DNA of 64,000 bases from SCTD01 sp963781675 (lineage in GTDB: Bacteria; Actinomycetota; Actinomycetes; Mycobacteriales; SCTD01). The position numbers and the translations under genes are program-made. Under the pieces are notes generated by a model. It did no database searches and was not told the origin of the DNA. It was given only the letters and a program-made list of their open reading frames with translations. Location: assembly GCA_963781675.1 (NCBI GenBank), contig CAWAGF010000001.1:1488001-1552000 (forward strand). The letters are read 5' to 3'. Of this stretch, positions 1-8,251 are shown piece after piece (position 1 is the first letter of the stretch; every line of letters begins with the position of its first letter).

Positions 1-993
1 GACATCGGCCTGCCGGGTCATGCCGGCGGCCCGACCGTCGTGCGCCGGCGCCTGGAGGACAGCCCGGTCGCGCCGCTCAAGCTGGCCAGCGGCTGCGACC
101 GCCGGTGCGCCTTCTGCGCGATCCCGAGCTTCCGCGGGTCTTTCGTGTCGCGGCGGCCGAGCGACGTGATGGCCGAGGCGCGCTGGCTGGCCGAGCACGG
201 CGTGCGCGAGCTGGTGCTGGTCAGCGAGAACAGCACGTCGTACGGCAAGGACCTCGGCGACCTGCGCCTGCTCGAGACGCTGCTCCCGGAGCTGGCCGCC
301 CTCGACGGCGTCGAGCGGGTGCGGCTGTCCTACCTCCAGCCCGCCGAGATGCGGCCCGGCCTGGTCGAGGTGCTCACCAGCACCCCGGGTGTGGCGCCGT
401 ACTTCGACATGAGCTTCCAGCACAGCTCGCCGACGGTGCTGCGCCGGATGCGCCGCTTCGGCGGCACCGAGAGCTTCCTCGCGCTGCTCGACCAGATCCG
501 CGCCGGCGACCCGACGGCCGCCGTGCGCAGCAACGTCATCGTCGGCTTCCCGGGCGAGACCGAGCAGGACGTGGAGGAGCTCGAGCGGTTCCTGGTCGCG
601 GCGCGGCTCGACGCCGTCGGCGTGTTCGGCTACTCCGACGAGGACGGCACCGAGGCCGAGCACCTGCCCGACCACCTCCCGCAGGACGTCGTCGACGCCC
701 GCGTCGCCCGGCTCACCGAGCTGGTCGAGGAGCTGACCAGCCAGCGGGCGGAGGAGCGCGTCGGGGAGCTCGTCGAGGTGCTGGTCGACGGCGTCTTCGA
801 CGGCGTGGCCGAGGGGCGCACCGCCGGGCAGGCCCCCGAGGTGGACGGCTCCACCACCCTCACCGGCCCGGGCAGTGACGTCCTGGCCGTCGGCGACCTG
901 GTGCGGGCCCGCGTGGTCGGCACGGAGGGCGTCGACCTCGTCGCCGAGCTCGTCGAGCTGCACAGCCCGGCGCGCCGTCCCGCACTGGCGTGA
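1..993 (+). CDS. rimO: Ribosomal protein S12 methylthiotransferase RimO (5' end cut by window)
   Basis: RimO is a radical-SAM enzyme that methylthiolates a conserved aspartate of ribosomal protein S12. The open frame runs from base 1 with no start codon, so the N-terminal cluster-binding domain lies outside the window and 330 residues remain. The radical-SAM motif CDRRCAFC is at visible residues 32-39 (C32, C36, C39), followed by the barrel with the VGFPGET motif and a C-terminal TRAM-like beta domain. It resembles miaB at 35251, but MiaB has a CDNTCTFC motif and is separately present, and the pgsA-cinA neighbours are the usual partners of actinobacterial rimO. The stop codon overlaps the GTG of pgsA (GTGA), suggesting translational coupling. 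Confidence 0.93.
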   Translation, partial: DIGLPGHAGGPTVVRRRLEDSPVAPLKLASGCDRRCAFCAIPSFRGSFVSRRPSDVMAEARWLAEHGVRELVLVSENSTSYGKDLGDLRLLETLLPELAALDGVERVRLSYLQPAEMRPGLVEVLTSTPGVAPYFDMSFQHSSPTVLRRMRRFGGTESFLALLDQIRAGDPTAAVRSNVIVGFPGETEQDVEELERFLVAARLDAVGVFGYSDEDGTEAEHLPDHLPQDVVDARVARLTELVEELTSQRAEERVGELVEVLVDGVFDGVAEGRTAGQAPEVDGSTTLTGPGSDVLAVGDLVRARVVGTEGVDLVAELVELHSPARRPALA

Positions 994-1590
994 CCGACGC
1001 GGCGCCGCGGGTCAGCCCGTGGAACATCGCGAACTACCTCACCGTCCTGCGCCTGCTGCTCGTCCCGGTCTTCCTCGTGCTGCTGCTCGCCGAGGACGGC
1101 GGCAACGCGGGGCTGCGCCTGGGCGCCACCGCGGTCTTCCTGATCGCCGCGCTGACCGACCGCATCGACGGGCAGATCGCCCGCAGCCGCGGCCTGGTCA
1201 CCTCGTTCGGCAAGCTGGTCGACCCGATCGCCGACAAGGCGCTCATCGGGGCCGCGCTGATCGGCCTGTCGGTGCTGGACGAGCTGCCGTGGTGGGTGAC
1301 GGTGCTCGTGCTGGTCGCGCGAGGTCGGCGTCACCCTGCTGCGCTTCGTCGTCATCCGGCACGGCGTGATGCCGGCCGGTCGCGGCGGCAAGCTCAAGAC
1401 CGTCCTGCAGACGGTGGCGATCGTGCTCTACCTGCTGCCGCTGCCCGGAGGGCTCCAGCCGGCGCTGCACGTCGTCATGGGCGCGGCCGTGCTCCTGACG
1501 CTGGTCACGGGCGTCGAGATCGTCCTCAAGGCACTCGTCCTGCGCACCACCTCGGAGCGGGCGGACATGAAGCGGCAGGCCCGCCCGTGA
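990..1590 (+). CDS. pgsA: CDP-diacylglycerol--glycerol-3-phosphate 3-phosphatidyltransferase, frame broken
   Basis: PgsA makes phosphatidylglycerol-phosphate from CDP-diacylglycerol in the cytoplasmic membrane. Translation from GTG 990 gives several hydrophobic segments and the CDP-alcohol phosphotransferase signature DGQIAR followed by GKLVDPIAD, with spacing D-G-x2-A-R-x8-G-x3-D-x3-D. The frame breaks near 1317-1323: upstream codons end in LVLVAR, and the downstream part (EVGVTLLRFVVIRHG onward) is in another frame up to TGA 1590. Restoring two bases in the GCGCGAG run would give about 200 residues, the normal family length. Because PgsA is usually essential, a consensus error is more likely than a true null. 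The end overlaps the cinA start (GTGA). Confidence 0.85.
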
Positions 1591-2837
1591 GGGCTGCGGT
1601 CGTGGCCGTCGGCGACGAGCTGCTGCTGGGCGACATCGTCAACGGCAACGCCGCCTGGCTCGGCGCGCAGCTCGCCGCCGTCGGCTGCCCCGTCGTGCAC
1701 TCCAGCATGGTCGGCGACACGGTCGAGCGCATCGTCGTCGCGCTGCGCCGCGCGCTCGAGGACGCCGACGTCGTCGTCCTGACCGGCGGCCTCGGCCCCA
1801 CCGTCGACGACCTCACCCGCGAGGCAGTGGCGCTCGTCGCGGACGCGCCGCTGGAGCGCCGCCCTGCGCTGGAGGCCTCCCTGCGCGAGCGCTTCGCGGC
1901 GTACGGCTACCGCGACCTGCCGGAGGCGGTCATGCAGCAGGCCGACGTGCCGCGCGGCGCCACCGCCCTCGACAACCCGGTCGGCAGTGCGCCCGGCCTG
2001 CGGGTGCAGGTGGGGGAGCAGGTCGTCTACGCGATGCCCGGCCCGCCGCACGAGCTGGCCGCGGTCATGGCCGCCGTGCTGCCCGAGCTCGCCGCGCACA
2101 GCGGGAGCGTCGTCGTGACCCGGACGCTGCACTGCGGCGGGCTCGGCGAGTCCGCGGTGGCCGAGCTGGTGCAGGCCGCGATCGAGGTGCCGGACGACGT
2201 CGCCCTGGCCTACCTCGCGGGCGGCGCTGTCGTGCGGGTGCGGCTGACGACGGCCGCGCCGACGACGGAGCAGGCCGACGAGGTCCTCCGGCCGCTGGTG
2301 GAGGCCGCCGCCGCCTCGCTCGGCGACGCGGTGTTCGGCCGCGACGACGACAGCCTGCCGGCCGTGGTGGTCCGGGCGCTGCAGCAGGCGGGCGCGACCG
2401 TCGCCGTGGCCGAGTCCCTCACCGCCGGCCTGGTGGGCGGCGCGCTGACCGAGGTGCCCGGCAGCAGCGCGGTCTTCCGCGGGGGCGTGCAGGTCTACGC
2501 GACCGACCTCAAGGCCTCGCTGGCCGGCGTGCCCGAGCCGGTGCTGGCCGAGCACGGCGCGGTGTCGCCGCAGACCGCCCAGGCGCTCGCGCAGGGCGTC
2601 CGCGAGCGGCTGGGCGCGACGTACGGCCTGGCCCTGACGGGCGTGGCCGGGCCCGACCCGCAGGAGGGGCACCCGCCGGGGACGCTGCACGTGGCCGTCG
2701 CCGCGCCGGACGGCGTGCAGGTCCGCAGCGTGCGCCTGCCGGGCGACCGACAGCGCGTCCGGCTGCTGGCCGTGAACGCCGGGCTCGACCTGCTCCGCCG
2801 GGTCCTCGCGGAAGAAGCGACCCCTCCGCTTCGCTGA
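1587..2837 (+). CDS. cinA: CinA family protein (MoCF-binding plus nicotinamide-nucleotide amidase domains)
   Basis: A 416-residue two-domain protein. The N-terminal half is a molybdopterin-binding-like domain (VAVGDELLLGD near residues 5-15; TGGLGPTVDDLTREA near 65-79). The C-terminal half is a PncC-type amidohydrolase with AESLTAGLVGG and LTGVAGPDP motifs. The family deamidates nicotinamide mononucleotide in pyridine-nucleotide recycling; the role of the N-terminal half is less clear. It starts at GTG 1587, overlapping the pgsA stop. The rimO-pgsA-cinA-clgR order is standard in actinobacteria and supports the assignment. Length is normal and no key motif appears to be missing. Confidence 0.93.
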   Translation: MRAAVVAVGDELLLGDIVNGNAAWLGAQLAAVGCPVVHSSMVGDTVERIVVALRRALEDADVVVLTGGLGPTVDDLTREAVALVADAPLERRPALEASLRERFAAYGYRDLPEAVMQQADVPRGATALDNPVGSAPGLRVQVGEQVVYAMPGPPHELAAVMAAVLPELAAHSGSVVVTRTLHCGGLGESAVAELVQAAIEVPDDVALAYLAGGAVVRVRLTTAAPTTEQADEVLRPLVEAAAASLGDAVFGRDDDSLPAVVVRALQQAGATVAVAESLTAGLVGGALTEVPGSSAVFRGGVQVYATDLKASLAGVPEPVLAEHGAVSPQTAQALAQGVRERLGATYGLALTGVAGPDPQEGHPPGTLHVAVAAPDGVQVRSVRLPGDRQRVRLLAVNAGLDLLRRVLAEEATPPLR

Positions 2838-2918
2838 GAGCAGAGGCGGCGCATGCCTGGCGGTTCGCGGGGCAGGCCGCCGACGAGTAACGTCGGGCAG
2901 GACGAGGGAGGTGGGGAC

Positions 2919-3269
2919 GTGGCGGTTCTCCGCACGCTGCTGGGCGAGGCCCTGCGCACCACGCGCCTGTCCCAGGAGCGCACCCTGCGCGAGGTGTCCT
3001 CCGCCGCGCGGGTCAGCCTGGGCTACCTCTCCGAGGTGGAGCGGGGCCAGAAGGAGGCCTCCTCCGAGCTGCTGGCCAGCATCTGCCGCGCCCTTGGCGT
3101 CCGGCTGTCCGACGTGCTGCGCGACGTGAGCGAGAGCCTGTCGGTCCTCGAGCCGGTCCCGGACACCCTGCCGGCCGGCCTGCCGGCCCTCGAGCCGGTG
3201 GGCGCCGACGGCGCGACCGCCTCGCTGCGCACCAGCGTGCACGCCGTGCGCGACGTCGTCGCGGCCTGA
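2919..3269 (+). CDS. clgR: XRE-family transcriptional activator ClgR
   Basis: ClgR activates clp protease and, in mycobacteria, psp genes under envelope or protein-folding stress. The 116-residue protein is almost entirely one Cro/C1 helix-turn-helix domain; the stretches TLREVSSAARVSLGYLSEVE and RGQKEASSELLASICRALGV are hallmark ClgR sequence. An upstream in-frame start at 2853 exists, but GTG 2919 is preferred because GGGAGGTG at 2906-2913 sits at good distance and the added N-terminus looks non-coding. ClgR proteins often end in a degradation signal; this one ends VVAA, with the two terminal alanines typical of Clp substrates. It is followed 11 nt later by a TetR gene and then pspA. Confidence 0.9.
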   Translation: MAVLRTLLGEALRTTRLSQERTLREVSSAARVSLGYLSEVERGQKEASSELLASICRALGVRLSDVLRDVSESLSVLEPVPDTLPAGLPALEPVGADGATASLRTSVHAVRDVVAA

Positions 3270-3280
3270 TCCCCCTGCTC

Positions 3281-3910
3281 GTGAGCGCGTCCGACGCGCC
3301 CCAGCGCAAGCCCGGCCTGCGCACCCGGTCCGGCAACGCGATGCTGCGCACCCGCACGGCCATCCTCGACGCGGCCGAGCGCTGCGTGGCCAGCGGTGGC
3401 GTCCGGCGCACCACGATGAGCGAGGTCGCGGCCACCGGCGGGGTCGCGAAGGCCACCCTCTACAACCACTTCCGCACCAAGGACGACGTCCTGGCCGCGC
3501 TCGTCGAGGCACGGGTCGCCGCGCTGGCCGCCACCTGCGCCGGCCTGCCCGTGGCCGACGCGCTGGAGCACGTCGCGGCCGTGCTGAGGGAGTCGGCAGC
3601 GCTGCGACGGGTCGCCACGGAGGAGCCGGCGCTGCTCGCACCGCTCGCCGTGCCGGGAGAGAGCCGCGGCTGGGACGCGGCCCGCACCGCCGTCGCCGGC
3701 GTCGTGGGCGAGGCGGCCGCCGAGCTGGTGCTGCGCTGGCTGCTCAGCCAGCTGCTCTGGCCGGCCGCGCCGGGCGCCGGTGCGCAGGTCGCCGCCGCCG
3801 TCGCCGCCGCCGTCGCACCGGGGGCGTCACCCGTGCCCGCGCAGGGCAGGCCGGAGGGGAGCGCCGGGCTGGGCTGGCCCGCCGGACCTGACAGACTGCC
3901 TCCCAGGTAG
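3281..3910 (+). CDS. TetR/AcrR-family transcriptional regulator
   Basis: A 209-residue regulator with a TetR DNA-binding domain at about residues 25-75 (ILDAAERCVASGG, TMSEVAATGGVAKATLYNHF). The ligand-binding half is alanine-rich and unlike any subfamily I can name; the C-terminal 35 residues are low-complexity Ala/Pro/Gly. It starts at GTG 3281, 11 nt after clgR, and ends 26 nt before pspA, so it is probably in the same transcription unit. In Mycobacterium the order clgR-pspA-pspM has no such insertion, so this regulator may add a second input to the envelope-stress response. The effector is unknown. Confidence 0.85.
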   Translation: MSASDAPQRKPGLRTRSGNAMLRTRTAILDAAERCVASGGVRRTTMSEVAATGGVAKATLYNHFRTKDDVLAALVEARVAALAATCAGLPVADALEHVAAVLRESAALRRVATEEPALLAPLAVPGESRGWDAARTAVAGVVGEAAAELVLRWLLSQLLWPAAPGAGAQVAAAVAAAVAPGASPVPAQGRPEGSAGLGWPAGPDRLPPR

Positions 3911-3936
3911 AACCGAGCGGATCGAGGAGCACCGAG

Positions 3937-4764
3937 ATGGCCAACCCCTTCGTCAAGGGCTGGAAGTACTTCATGGCGCTGCTGTCCGGCAAGCTGGACG
4001 AGCACAGCGACCCGAAGATCCAGATCCAGCAGGCGATCGAGGAGGCGCAGCGCTCCCACCAGATGCTCACGCAGCAGGCGGCTGCCGTCATCGGCAACCA
4101 GCGCCAGCTGGAGATGAAGCTGGCCCGCCAGATGAGCGAGGTGGAGAAGCTGCAGGGCTCCGCCCGCCAGGCGCTCGTGCTGGCCGACCAGGCCCGCGCC
4201 GCCGGAGACGAGGCCAAGGCCCAGCAGTACGAGCAGACGGCGAACACCTTCGCCACGCAGCTCGTGGCCGCCGAGCAGTCGATGGAGGACCTGAAGAGCC
4301 TGCACGACCAGGCGCTGCAGGCCGCCCAGCAGGCCAAGAAGGCCGTCGAGCAGAACGCCCAGACCGTGCAGGCCAAGCTGGCGGAGCGCTCGCAGCTGCT
4401 CACCCAGCTCGAGCAGGCCAAGATGCAGGAGCAGGTCTCCGCGAGCCTGTCCAGCATGAGCGAGCTGTCCGCGCCGGGCACCACGCCGAACCTCAACGAG
4501 GTCCGCGACAAGATCGAGGCGCGCTACGCCAAGGCCCTCGGCACCGCCGAGCTCGCCCAGAACAGCGTCGAGGGGCGCATGCGCGAGGTGCAGCAGTCCT
4601 CGCTGGAGATGGCCGGCGCCTCCCGCCTGGACCAGATCCGGGCCAGCATGTCCGGCAGCCAGCTGGCCGCGCCCCCGGCCGCGGCTGCTCCTCCGCTGAC
4701 CTCCGGCACCCCGGCCGCCGCCCCGGTCGTCGACGCGGACGCGGACGCGGACAAGGCCCCCTAG
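3937..4764 (+). CDS. pspA: PspA/IM30 family envelope-stress protein
   Basis: A 275-residue protein that is almost wholly alpha-helical and rich in Q, A, E and K. It opens with MANPFVKGWKYFMALLSGKL, typical of actinobacterial PspA, which binds and remodels stressed membranes as ESCRT-III-like assemblies. Coiled-coil helices span about residues 25-215; the tail from about 228 is Ala/Pro-rich with repeated DAD near the end. The start is ATG 3937, preceded by GAGGAG at 3924-3929. The downstream gene looks like PspM, completing a clgR-psp module as in mycobacteria. Regulation by ClgR is inferred from synteny; I did not find a convincing full ClgR box. Confidence 0.92.
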   Translation: MANPFVKGWKYFMALLSGKLDEHSDPKIQIQQAIEEAQRSHQMLTQQAAAVIGNQRQLEMKLARQMSEVEKLQGSARQALVLADQARAAGDEAKAQQYEQTANTFATQLVAAEQSMEDLKSLHDQALQAAQQAKKAVEQNAQTVQAKLAERSQLLTQLEQAKMQEQVSASLSSMSELSAPGTTPNLNEVRDKIEARYAKALGTAELAQNSVEGRMREVQQSSLEMAGASRLDQIRASMSGSQLAAPPAAAAPPLTSGTPAAAPVVDADADADKAP

Positions 4765-4767
4765 CGC

Positions 4768-5472
4768 GTGGGGCAGGGCGGCGACCGCCAGCTCGCCAGG
4801 CGGCTGCACCGCGACGCGCGGGCTGCTGCCAAGGCGCAGCTGCGAGCGGAGCTCGCCCGCGCCCGGGAGGTGTCCCGCCGCGAAAGGCGGCTGCGGCGCG
4901 CCCGCGAGCGGCTGCCGCGGCAGGCGGTGCTGACGCTCGGGGCGGCGCTGGCGACGGTGCCCGTCGACGGCTTCTGGGCCTGGGTCCTGGCTGGTGCTGC
5001 TGTCAGCACGGGCGTCGGGGCGGTCCGCTCCGTCGGCGTCCTGCGCAGCCCGGAGCCGCCGCCGCTCCCGGCGCTGCCCGCGCTGCCGGCCGTGCCGATG
5101 CCGCCGCCCCCGCACAGCACGGCCTTCCCGGCCGTCCGGCGGCTGGAGGCGGTGCGCGAGGAGCTGCGCCGGCTCGTCCCGCTCGTCGCCCCCGGGGGTC
5201 GTGAGGCCGCCGAGGAGGCGTGGCAGGCCGCGTCCGAAGCCGACACGGCGCTGCGCTGGCAGGCCGCCCGGCTGGCCGCCGTCGAGCCGCACCGGGGCCC
5301 GGACGCCGAGCTGCTGCGGGCGCTCGAGGACGGCGTCGGGTGCCAGGAGCGGCTGGTGCTCGCCGTCGCCGACCTGGTCGCCGCGAGCGCCGACCCGCAC
5401 GCCACCCTGCGGCTGCAGGACGCCACCGACCGGCTGCACGGCCTCGCGGAGGGCTTGCGCGAGGTCCGCTGA
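4768..5472 (+). CDS. pspM: Probable phage-shock membrane protein PspM
   Basis: A 234-residue protein starting at GTG 4768, 3 nt after the pspA stop. The N-terminus is highly basic and helical (Arg/Ala-rich, residues 1-50). A hydrophobic region at about 50-90 is long enough for two membrane spans, followed by a proline-rich linker (LPALPALPAVPMPPPP near 100-115) and an alpha-helical C-terminal domain. This layout and its place directly after pspA match the integral-membrane PspM (Rv2743c type) that anchors the PspA response in mycobacteria. The assignment rests mainly on synteny and topology, because this family diverges quickly. Confidence 0.7.
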   Translation: MGQGGDRQLARRLHRDARAAAKAQLRAELARAREVSRRERRLRRARERLPRQAVLTLGAALATVPVDGFWAWVLAGAAVSTGVGAVRSVGVLRSPEPPPLPALPALPAVPMPPPPHSTAFPAVRRLEAVREELRRLVPLVAPGGREAAEEAWQAASEADTALRWQAARLAAVEPHRGPDAELLRALEDGVGCQERLVLAVADLVAASADPHATLRLQDATDRLHGLAEGLREVR

Positions 5473-5579
5473 GGGCGGGCGGGCGCCCTGGCGGAGGCCT
5501 CGACGACGGCCCACGGCGCGTTCCGGTGGACCAGCGGGCAGGCGTTCACGTCGACGGAGGTCGGGGCAGGGACGGGGGC

Positions 5580-6353
5580 ATGACTCCTGCCGTGCCGACC
5601 ACCACCGCCGCCCTGCCCGCCGGGGGCTCCATGCCGCTGCTGGGCTTCGGGACCTGGCAGCTCAAGGGCGCCGAGGCGCAGCAGGCCTGCGAGGCCGCGC
5701 TCGAGGCCGGCTACCGGCACCTCGACACCGCCACCATCTACGGCAACGAGCGCGAGGTCGGCGCCGCGCTGAAGGCCGCCGGCAGCGACGGCGTGTTCGT
5801 CACGACCAAGTGCCCGCCGGACGACCAGGACCGGGCGCGCGAGGTGCTCGAGCAGTCGCTGGAGGCGCTCGGCCTGGACAGCGTCGACCTGTGGCTCGTG
5901 CACTGGCCGCCGAACGACGCCGTGAAGATGTGGCAGGCCTTCGTGCAGGCGCAGTCCGACGGGCTCGCGAAGGACGTCGGCGTCAGCAACTTCTCGCTCG
6001 CCCAGCTCGACGAGCTGGAGCAGGCCACCGGCGTGAAGCCCGCGGTGAACCAGATCAAGTGGAGCCCGCTGCTGTACGACCGCGCCGTCGAGGACGGCCA
6101 CCGCGAGCGCGGGATCGTGCTCGAGGGCTACAGCGGCCTGAAGGGCGGCACCCTGGAGAACGACGTCATCACCGGGGTCGCCGACCGCCTCGGTCGCACG
6201 CCGGCGCAGGTCATCAACCGCTGGCACCTCGAGCACAGCGTCGTCACGATCCCGAAGTCCACGAACCCGGAGCGCATCCGCAGCAACGCCGACCTCGACG
6301 GCTTCTCGCTCAGCCCGGACGACCTGGCCGCGATCGACGCGCTCGGCGGCTAG
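5580..6353 (+). CDS. Aldo/keto reductase family oxidoreductase
   Basis: A 257-residue NADPH-dependent reductase with a TIM-barrel fold. The catalytic tetrad is visible as D and Y in LDTATIYGNE, K in TTKCPP and H in LVHWPP; cofactor motifs include IPKSTNPERIRSN near the C-terminus. The usual length is 270-280, so this is a compact member. ATG 5580 is chosen because the barrel begins right after it (GGSMPLLGFGTWQL). The substrate cannot be predicted. The stop overlaps by 4 nt the stop end of the convergent nei gene. The preceding 107 bases (5473-5579) show nothing recognisable. Confidence 0.9.
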   Translation: MTPAVPTTTAALPAGGSMPLLGFGTWQLKGAEAQQACEAALEAGYRHLDTATIYGNEREVGAALKAAGSDGVFVTTKCPPDDQDRAREVLEQSLEALGLDSVDLWLVHWPPNDAVKMWQAFVQAQSDGLAKDVGVSNFSLAQLDELEQATGVKPAVNQIKWSPLLYDRAVEDGHRERGIVLEGYSGLKGGTLENDVITGVADRLGRTPAQVINRWHLEHSVVTIPKSTNPERIRSNADLDGFSLSPDDLAAIDALGG

Positions 6354-7198
6354 GGCGTGTAGCGGGTCCGGCCGAGCGGCCGGTCCCTGCGCGACGACGG
6401 CGGCTTCGGCGCGGGCGCGGGCCCGAGCTGGCAGCGCGGGCACCAGTAGGTCAGCCGGGCGTACGGCGCCGCCCCCTGCTCGGCGACCAGGATCCGCGTC
6501 CCGCACCGGCGGCAGGGCTTGCCGCCGCGCTCGAACACCCAGTGGTGCTCGCCGTTGCGCAACGACCCGGTCGTCGCCTGCTCCCAGTGACCGCGGTTGG
6601 CGAGCATGAGCCGGCGACCCTTCTCCACCAGCCCGGGCAGGTCCGGCACGTCCGCGACCGTCACCCATGGCGTGAGGCCGCGGACGAACAGCACCTCGGT
6701 GCGGTAGAGGTTCCCGAGCCCCGCGACCAGCCGCTGGTCGAGCAGCGCCATGCCGATCTCGCGGTCCGGTTGCGCGCGCAGGTTGCCCACCGCGACCTCG
6801 AGGTCCCAGTCGTGGGCGAGCACGTCGGGGCCGAGGTGCCCGACCGCGTCGGCCTCGTCCTCGACCAGCTCGACGACCGGCAGGCGGTAGCCGACGGCCT
6901 GCCAGGCGCGGTTCTCCAGCACGACGCGCACCTGCCAGGCCGGACCGCCCTGCCAGCGGTCGCCGGGCCGGTAGAGGTGCCAGGAGCCGTCCATCCGGAA
7001 GTGCGTGTGCAGCGAGAGCCCGGAGGACAGTCGGGTCAGCATGTGCTTGCCGCGCGGCACGACCGCGAGCACCGTCTGCCCGGACAGGTCGACCGTGGCC
7101 AGCTGCGGCACGCGGAAGTCGCTGCGGGTCAGCACCTCTCCGGCCAGCGCCTCGTGCATCCGCTTCGCGGCGAGCCAGACGGTGTCGCCCTCAGGCAC
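6350..7198 (-). CDS. Fpg/Nei family DNA glycosylase, Nei2-like (copy 1)
   Basis: A 282-residue bifunctional DNA glycosylase/AP lyase for oxidised bases. It begins MPEGDTVW, so the N-terminal proline nucleophile and Glu3 are present. The helix-two-turn-helix region contains LLDQRLVAGLGNLYRTEVLF, and the C-terminal zinc finger is CRRCGTRI followed by YWCPRC. The MPEGDTVW opening resembles mycobacterial Nei2 more than Fpg or Nei1. It starts at GTG 7198, overlapping by 8 nt the end of a 46-codon ORF, which in turn overlaps the upstream Nei2-like gene. The two Nei proteins clearly diverge, so this is an old duplication rather than an assembly repeat. Confidence 0.92.
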   Translation of the reverse strand: MPEGDTVWLAAKRMHEALAGEVLTRSDFRVPQLATVDLSGQTVLAVVPRGKHMLTRLSSGLSLHTHFRMDGSWHLYRPGDRWQGGPAWQVRVVLENRAWQAVGYRLPVVELVEDEADAVGHLGPDVLAHDWDLEVAVGNLRAQPDREIGMALLDQRLVAGLGNLYRTEVLFVRGLTPWVTVADVPDLPGLVEKGRRLMLANRGHWEQATTGSLRNGEHHWVFERGGKPCRRCGTRILVAEQGAAPYARLTYWCPRCQLGPAPAPKPPSSRRDRPLGRTRYTP

Positions 7199-7331
7199 GG
7201 CTGAACGCGGACGCGTACGACGTCGTCCCGACCTGGCCCTCGTGCTCGACGTCGCCGGACATGCTGCGCGCGCGCAGCCGCGAGCGGAGCACCGTGACCA
7301 CCTGGCCGACCTCGGGCTGCATGCCGCTCAT
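7191..7331 (-). CDS. 46-residue ORF coupled between two nei genes, unknown
   Basis: The ATG at 7331 overlaps the TGA of the upstream nei gene (ATGA), and its own TGA at 7193-7191 overlaps the GTG of the downstream nei gene. This tight nesting is the best evidence that it is translated. The product begins MSGMQPEVGQVVTVLRSRLR and is 46 residues, basic, with no signal peptide or cysteines. The segment VGQVVTVLRSRLR is faintly like the first strand of antibiotic-biosynthesis-monooxygenase (ABM) domains, so it could be a decayed remnant of one. Alternatively it is a spacer that merely keeps ribosomes moving between the two nei genes. Confidence 0.4.
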   Translation of the reverse strand: MSGMQPEVGQVVTVLRSRLRARSMSGDVEHEGQVGTTSYASAFSRA

Positions 7332-8233
7332 CTTCCCCGCGCGTAGCCGGGCCGACCGGACATCCGCTTGGTGCGCGAGCCGAACGACTCCTCGTTCACC
7401 CCGCGCCGCAGCCCCGGCCGGGTCGGGCGCTGCTCGAGCGACGGGAACGGGCCGGGCTGGCAGGAAGGGCACCACCAGGTCTCGCGGGAGTACGGCGTCC
7501 CGGTCACGCTGTCGCGGAACATCACCGGCGTGCGGCACCGCCGGCACGGCCGCTCGGCCCGCCCGTAGACCCAGTGGGTCATGCCGCGGCGGGTGTCGCC
7601 GGTGGTGACCTGCCCCGGGTGCTCGAGCGAGTGGCGCATCATCCTGCGGGCCAGCGAGACCACGGCGTGCAGGTCGACGTCGCGGACCGGCGTCCACGGC
7701 GAGTGCCCGCGCAGGTAGCAGGTCTCGACAGCCCAGAGGTTGCCGATGCCGGCCAGGTTCTTCTGGTCGAGCAGCGCCTCCACCAGCGGCCGGCCCGGGT
7801 CGCGCAGCAGGTTCGCGACCGCGCGGTCCTCGTCCCAGGTCGGACCCAGGACGTCCGGGCCGAGGTGCCCGACGACGCGGTCCTCGTGCTCGGTCTCGAC
7901 CAGCTCGAGCACGGGCATGCGCAGCGCGTACGCCGTCGGCCCGTCGGTCTGCAGGACGAGCCGCACCTCGTCGTCGAAGGTCCGCGGCAGCACCTTGCCC
8001 GAGCCCACGACCTGCCAGGCGCCGTCCATCTCGAAGTGGGTGTGCAGCGTCAGGCCGCCGCTGAAGCGCGTCAGCATGTGCTTGCCGTACGACTCGAACG
8101 CGGTGATCTGCCGCCCGGACAGGTCGGCCGTCGCGTGCTGCGGGACGCGGAAGTCGCTGCGCACGACGGTGCGGCCGACGAGCTGCTCGCGCATCCGCTG
8201 CGCGGCCTTCCAGACGCTGTCACCTTCGGGCAC
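7328..8233 (-). CDS. Fpg/Nei family DNA glycosylase, Nei2-like (copy 2)
   Basis: A 301-residue member of the same family as the gene at 6350. It opens MPEGDSVWKAAQRM (catalytic Pro and Glu kept), has LLDQKNLAGIGNLWAVETCY in the H2TH region, and a zinc finger made of CRRCRTPV and WWCPSC. A basic tail of about 40 residues follows the finger (RRGVNEESFGSRTKRM), absent from copy 1, and may aid DNA binding. It starts at GTG 8233, 18 nt after the stop of the MFS gene, so co-transcription with the exporter is likely. GACGAT lies 6 nt before the GTG and could be a weak leaderless -10. Confidence 0.92.
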   Translation of the reverse strand: MPEGDSVWKAAQRMREQLVGRTVVRSDFRVPQHATADLSGRQITAFESYGKHMLTRFSGGLTLHTHFEMDGAWQVVGSGKVLPRTFDDEVRLVLQTDGPTAYALRMPVLELVETEHEDRVVGHLGPDVLGPTWDEDRAVANLLRDPGRPLVEALLDQKNLAGIGNLWAVETCYLRGHSPWTPVRDVDLHAVVSLARRMMRHSLEHPGQVTTGDTRRGMTHWVYGRAERPCRRCRTPVMFRDSVTGTPYSRETWWCPSCQPGPFPSLEQRPTRPGLRRGVNEESFGSRTKRMSGRPGYARGR

Positions 8234-8251
8234 GGCTCCATCGTCCCCTGG

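Noticed and set aside
1310..1325. Programmed frameshifting in pgsA
   Set aside because: There is no slippery heptamer, and a two-base change in a CG run is a typical consensus error.
990..2837. pgsA and cinA as one 615-residue fusion
   Set aside because: The apparent fusion comes from the frame break in pgsA; the region between about 1320 and 1587 in that frame is Arg/Ala-rich nonsense, while the other frame carries the real PgsA C-terminus.
2860..2885. ClgR-box candidate (GTTCGC at 2863-2868) upstream of clgR
   Set aside because: Only one half-site is present; the second half does not appear at the expected spacing.
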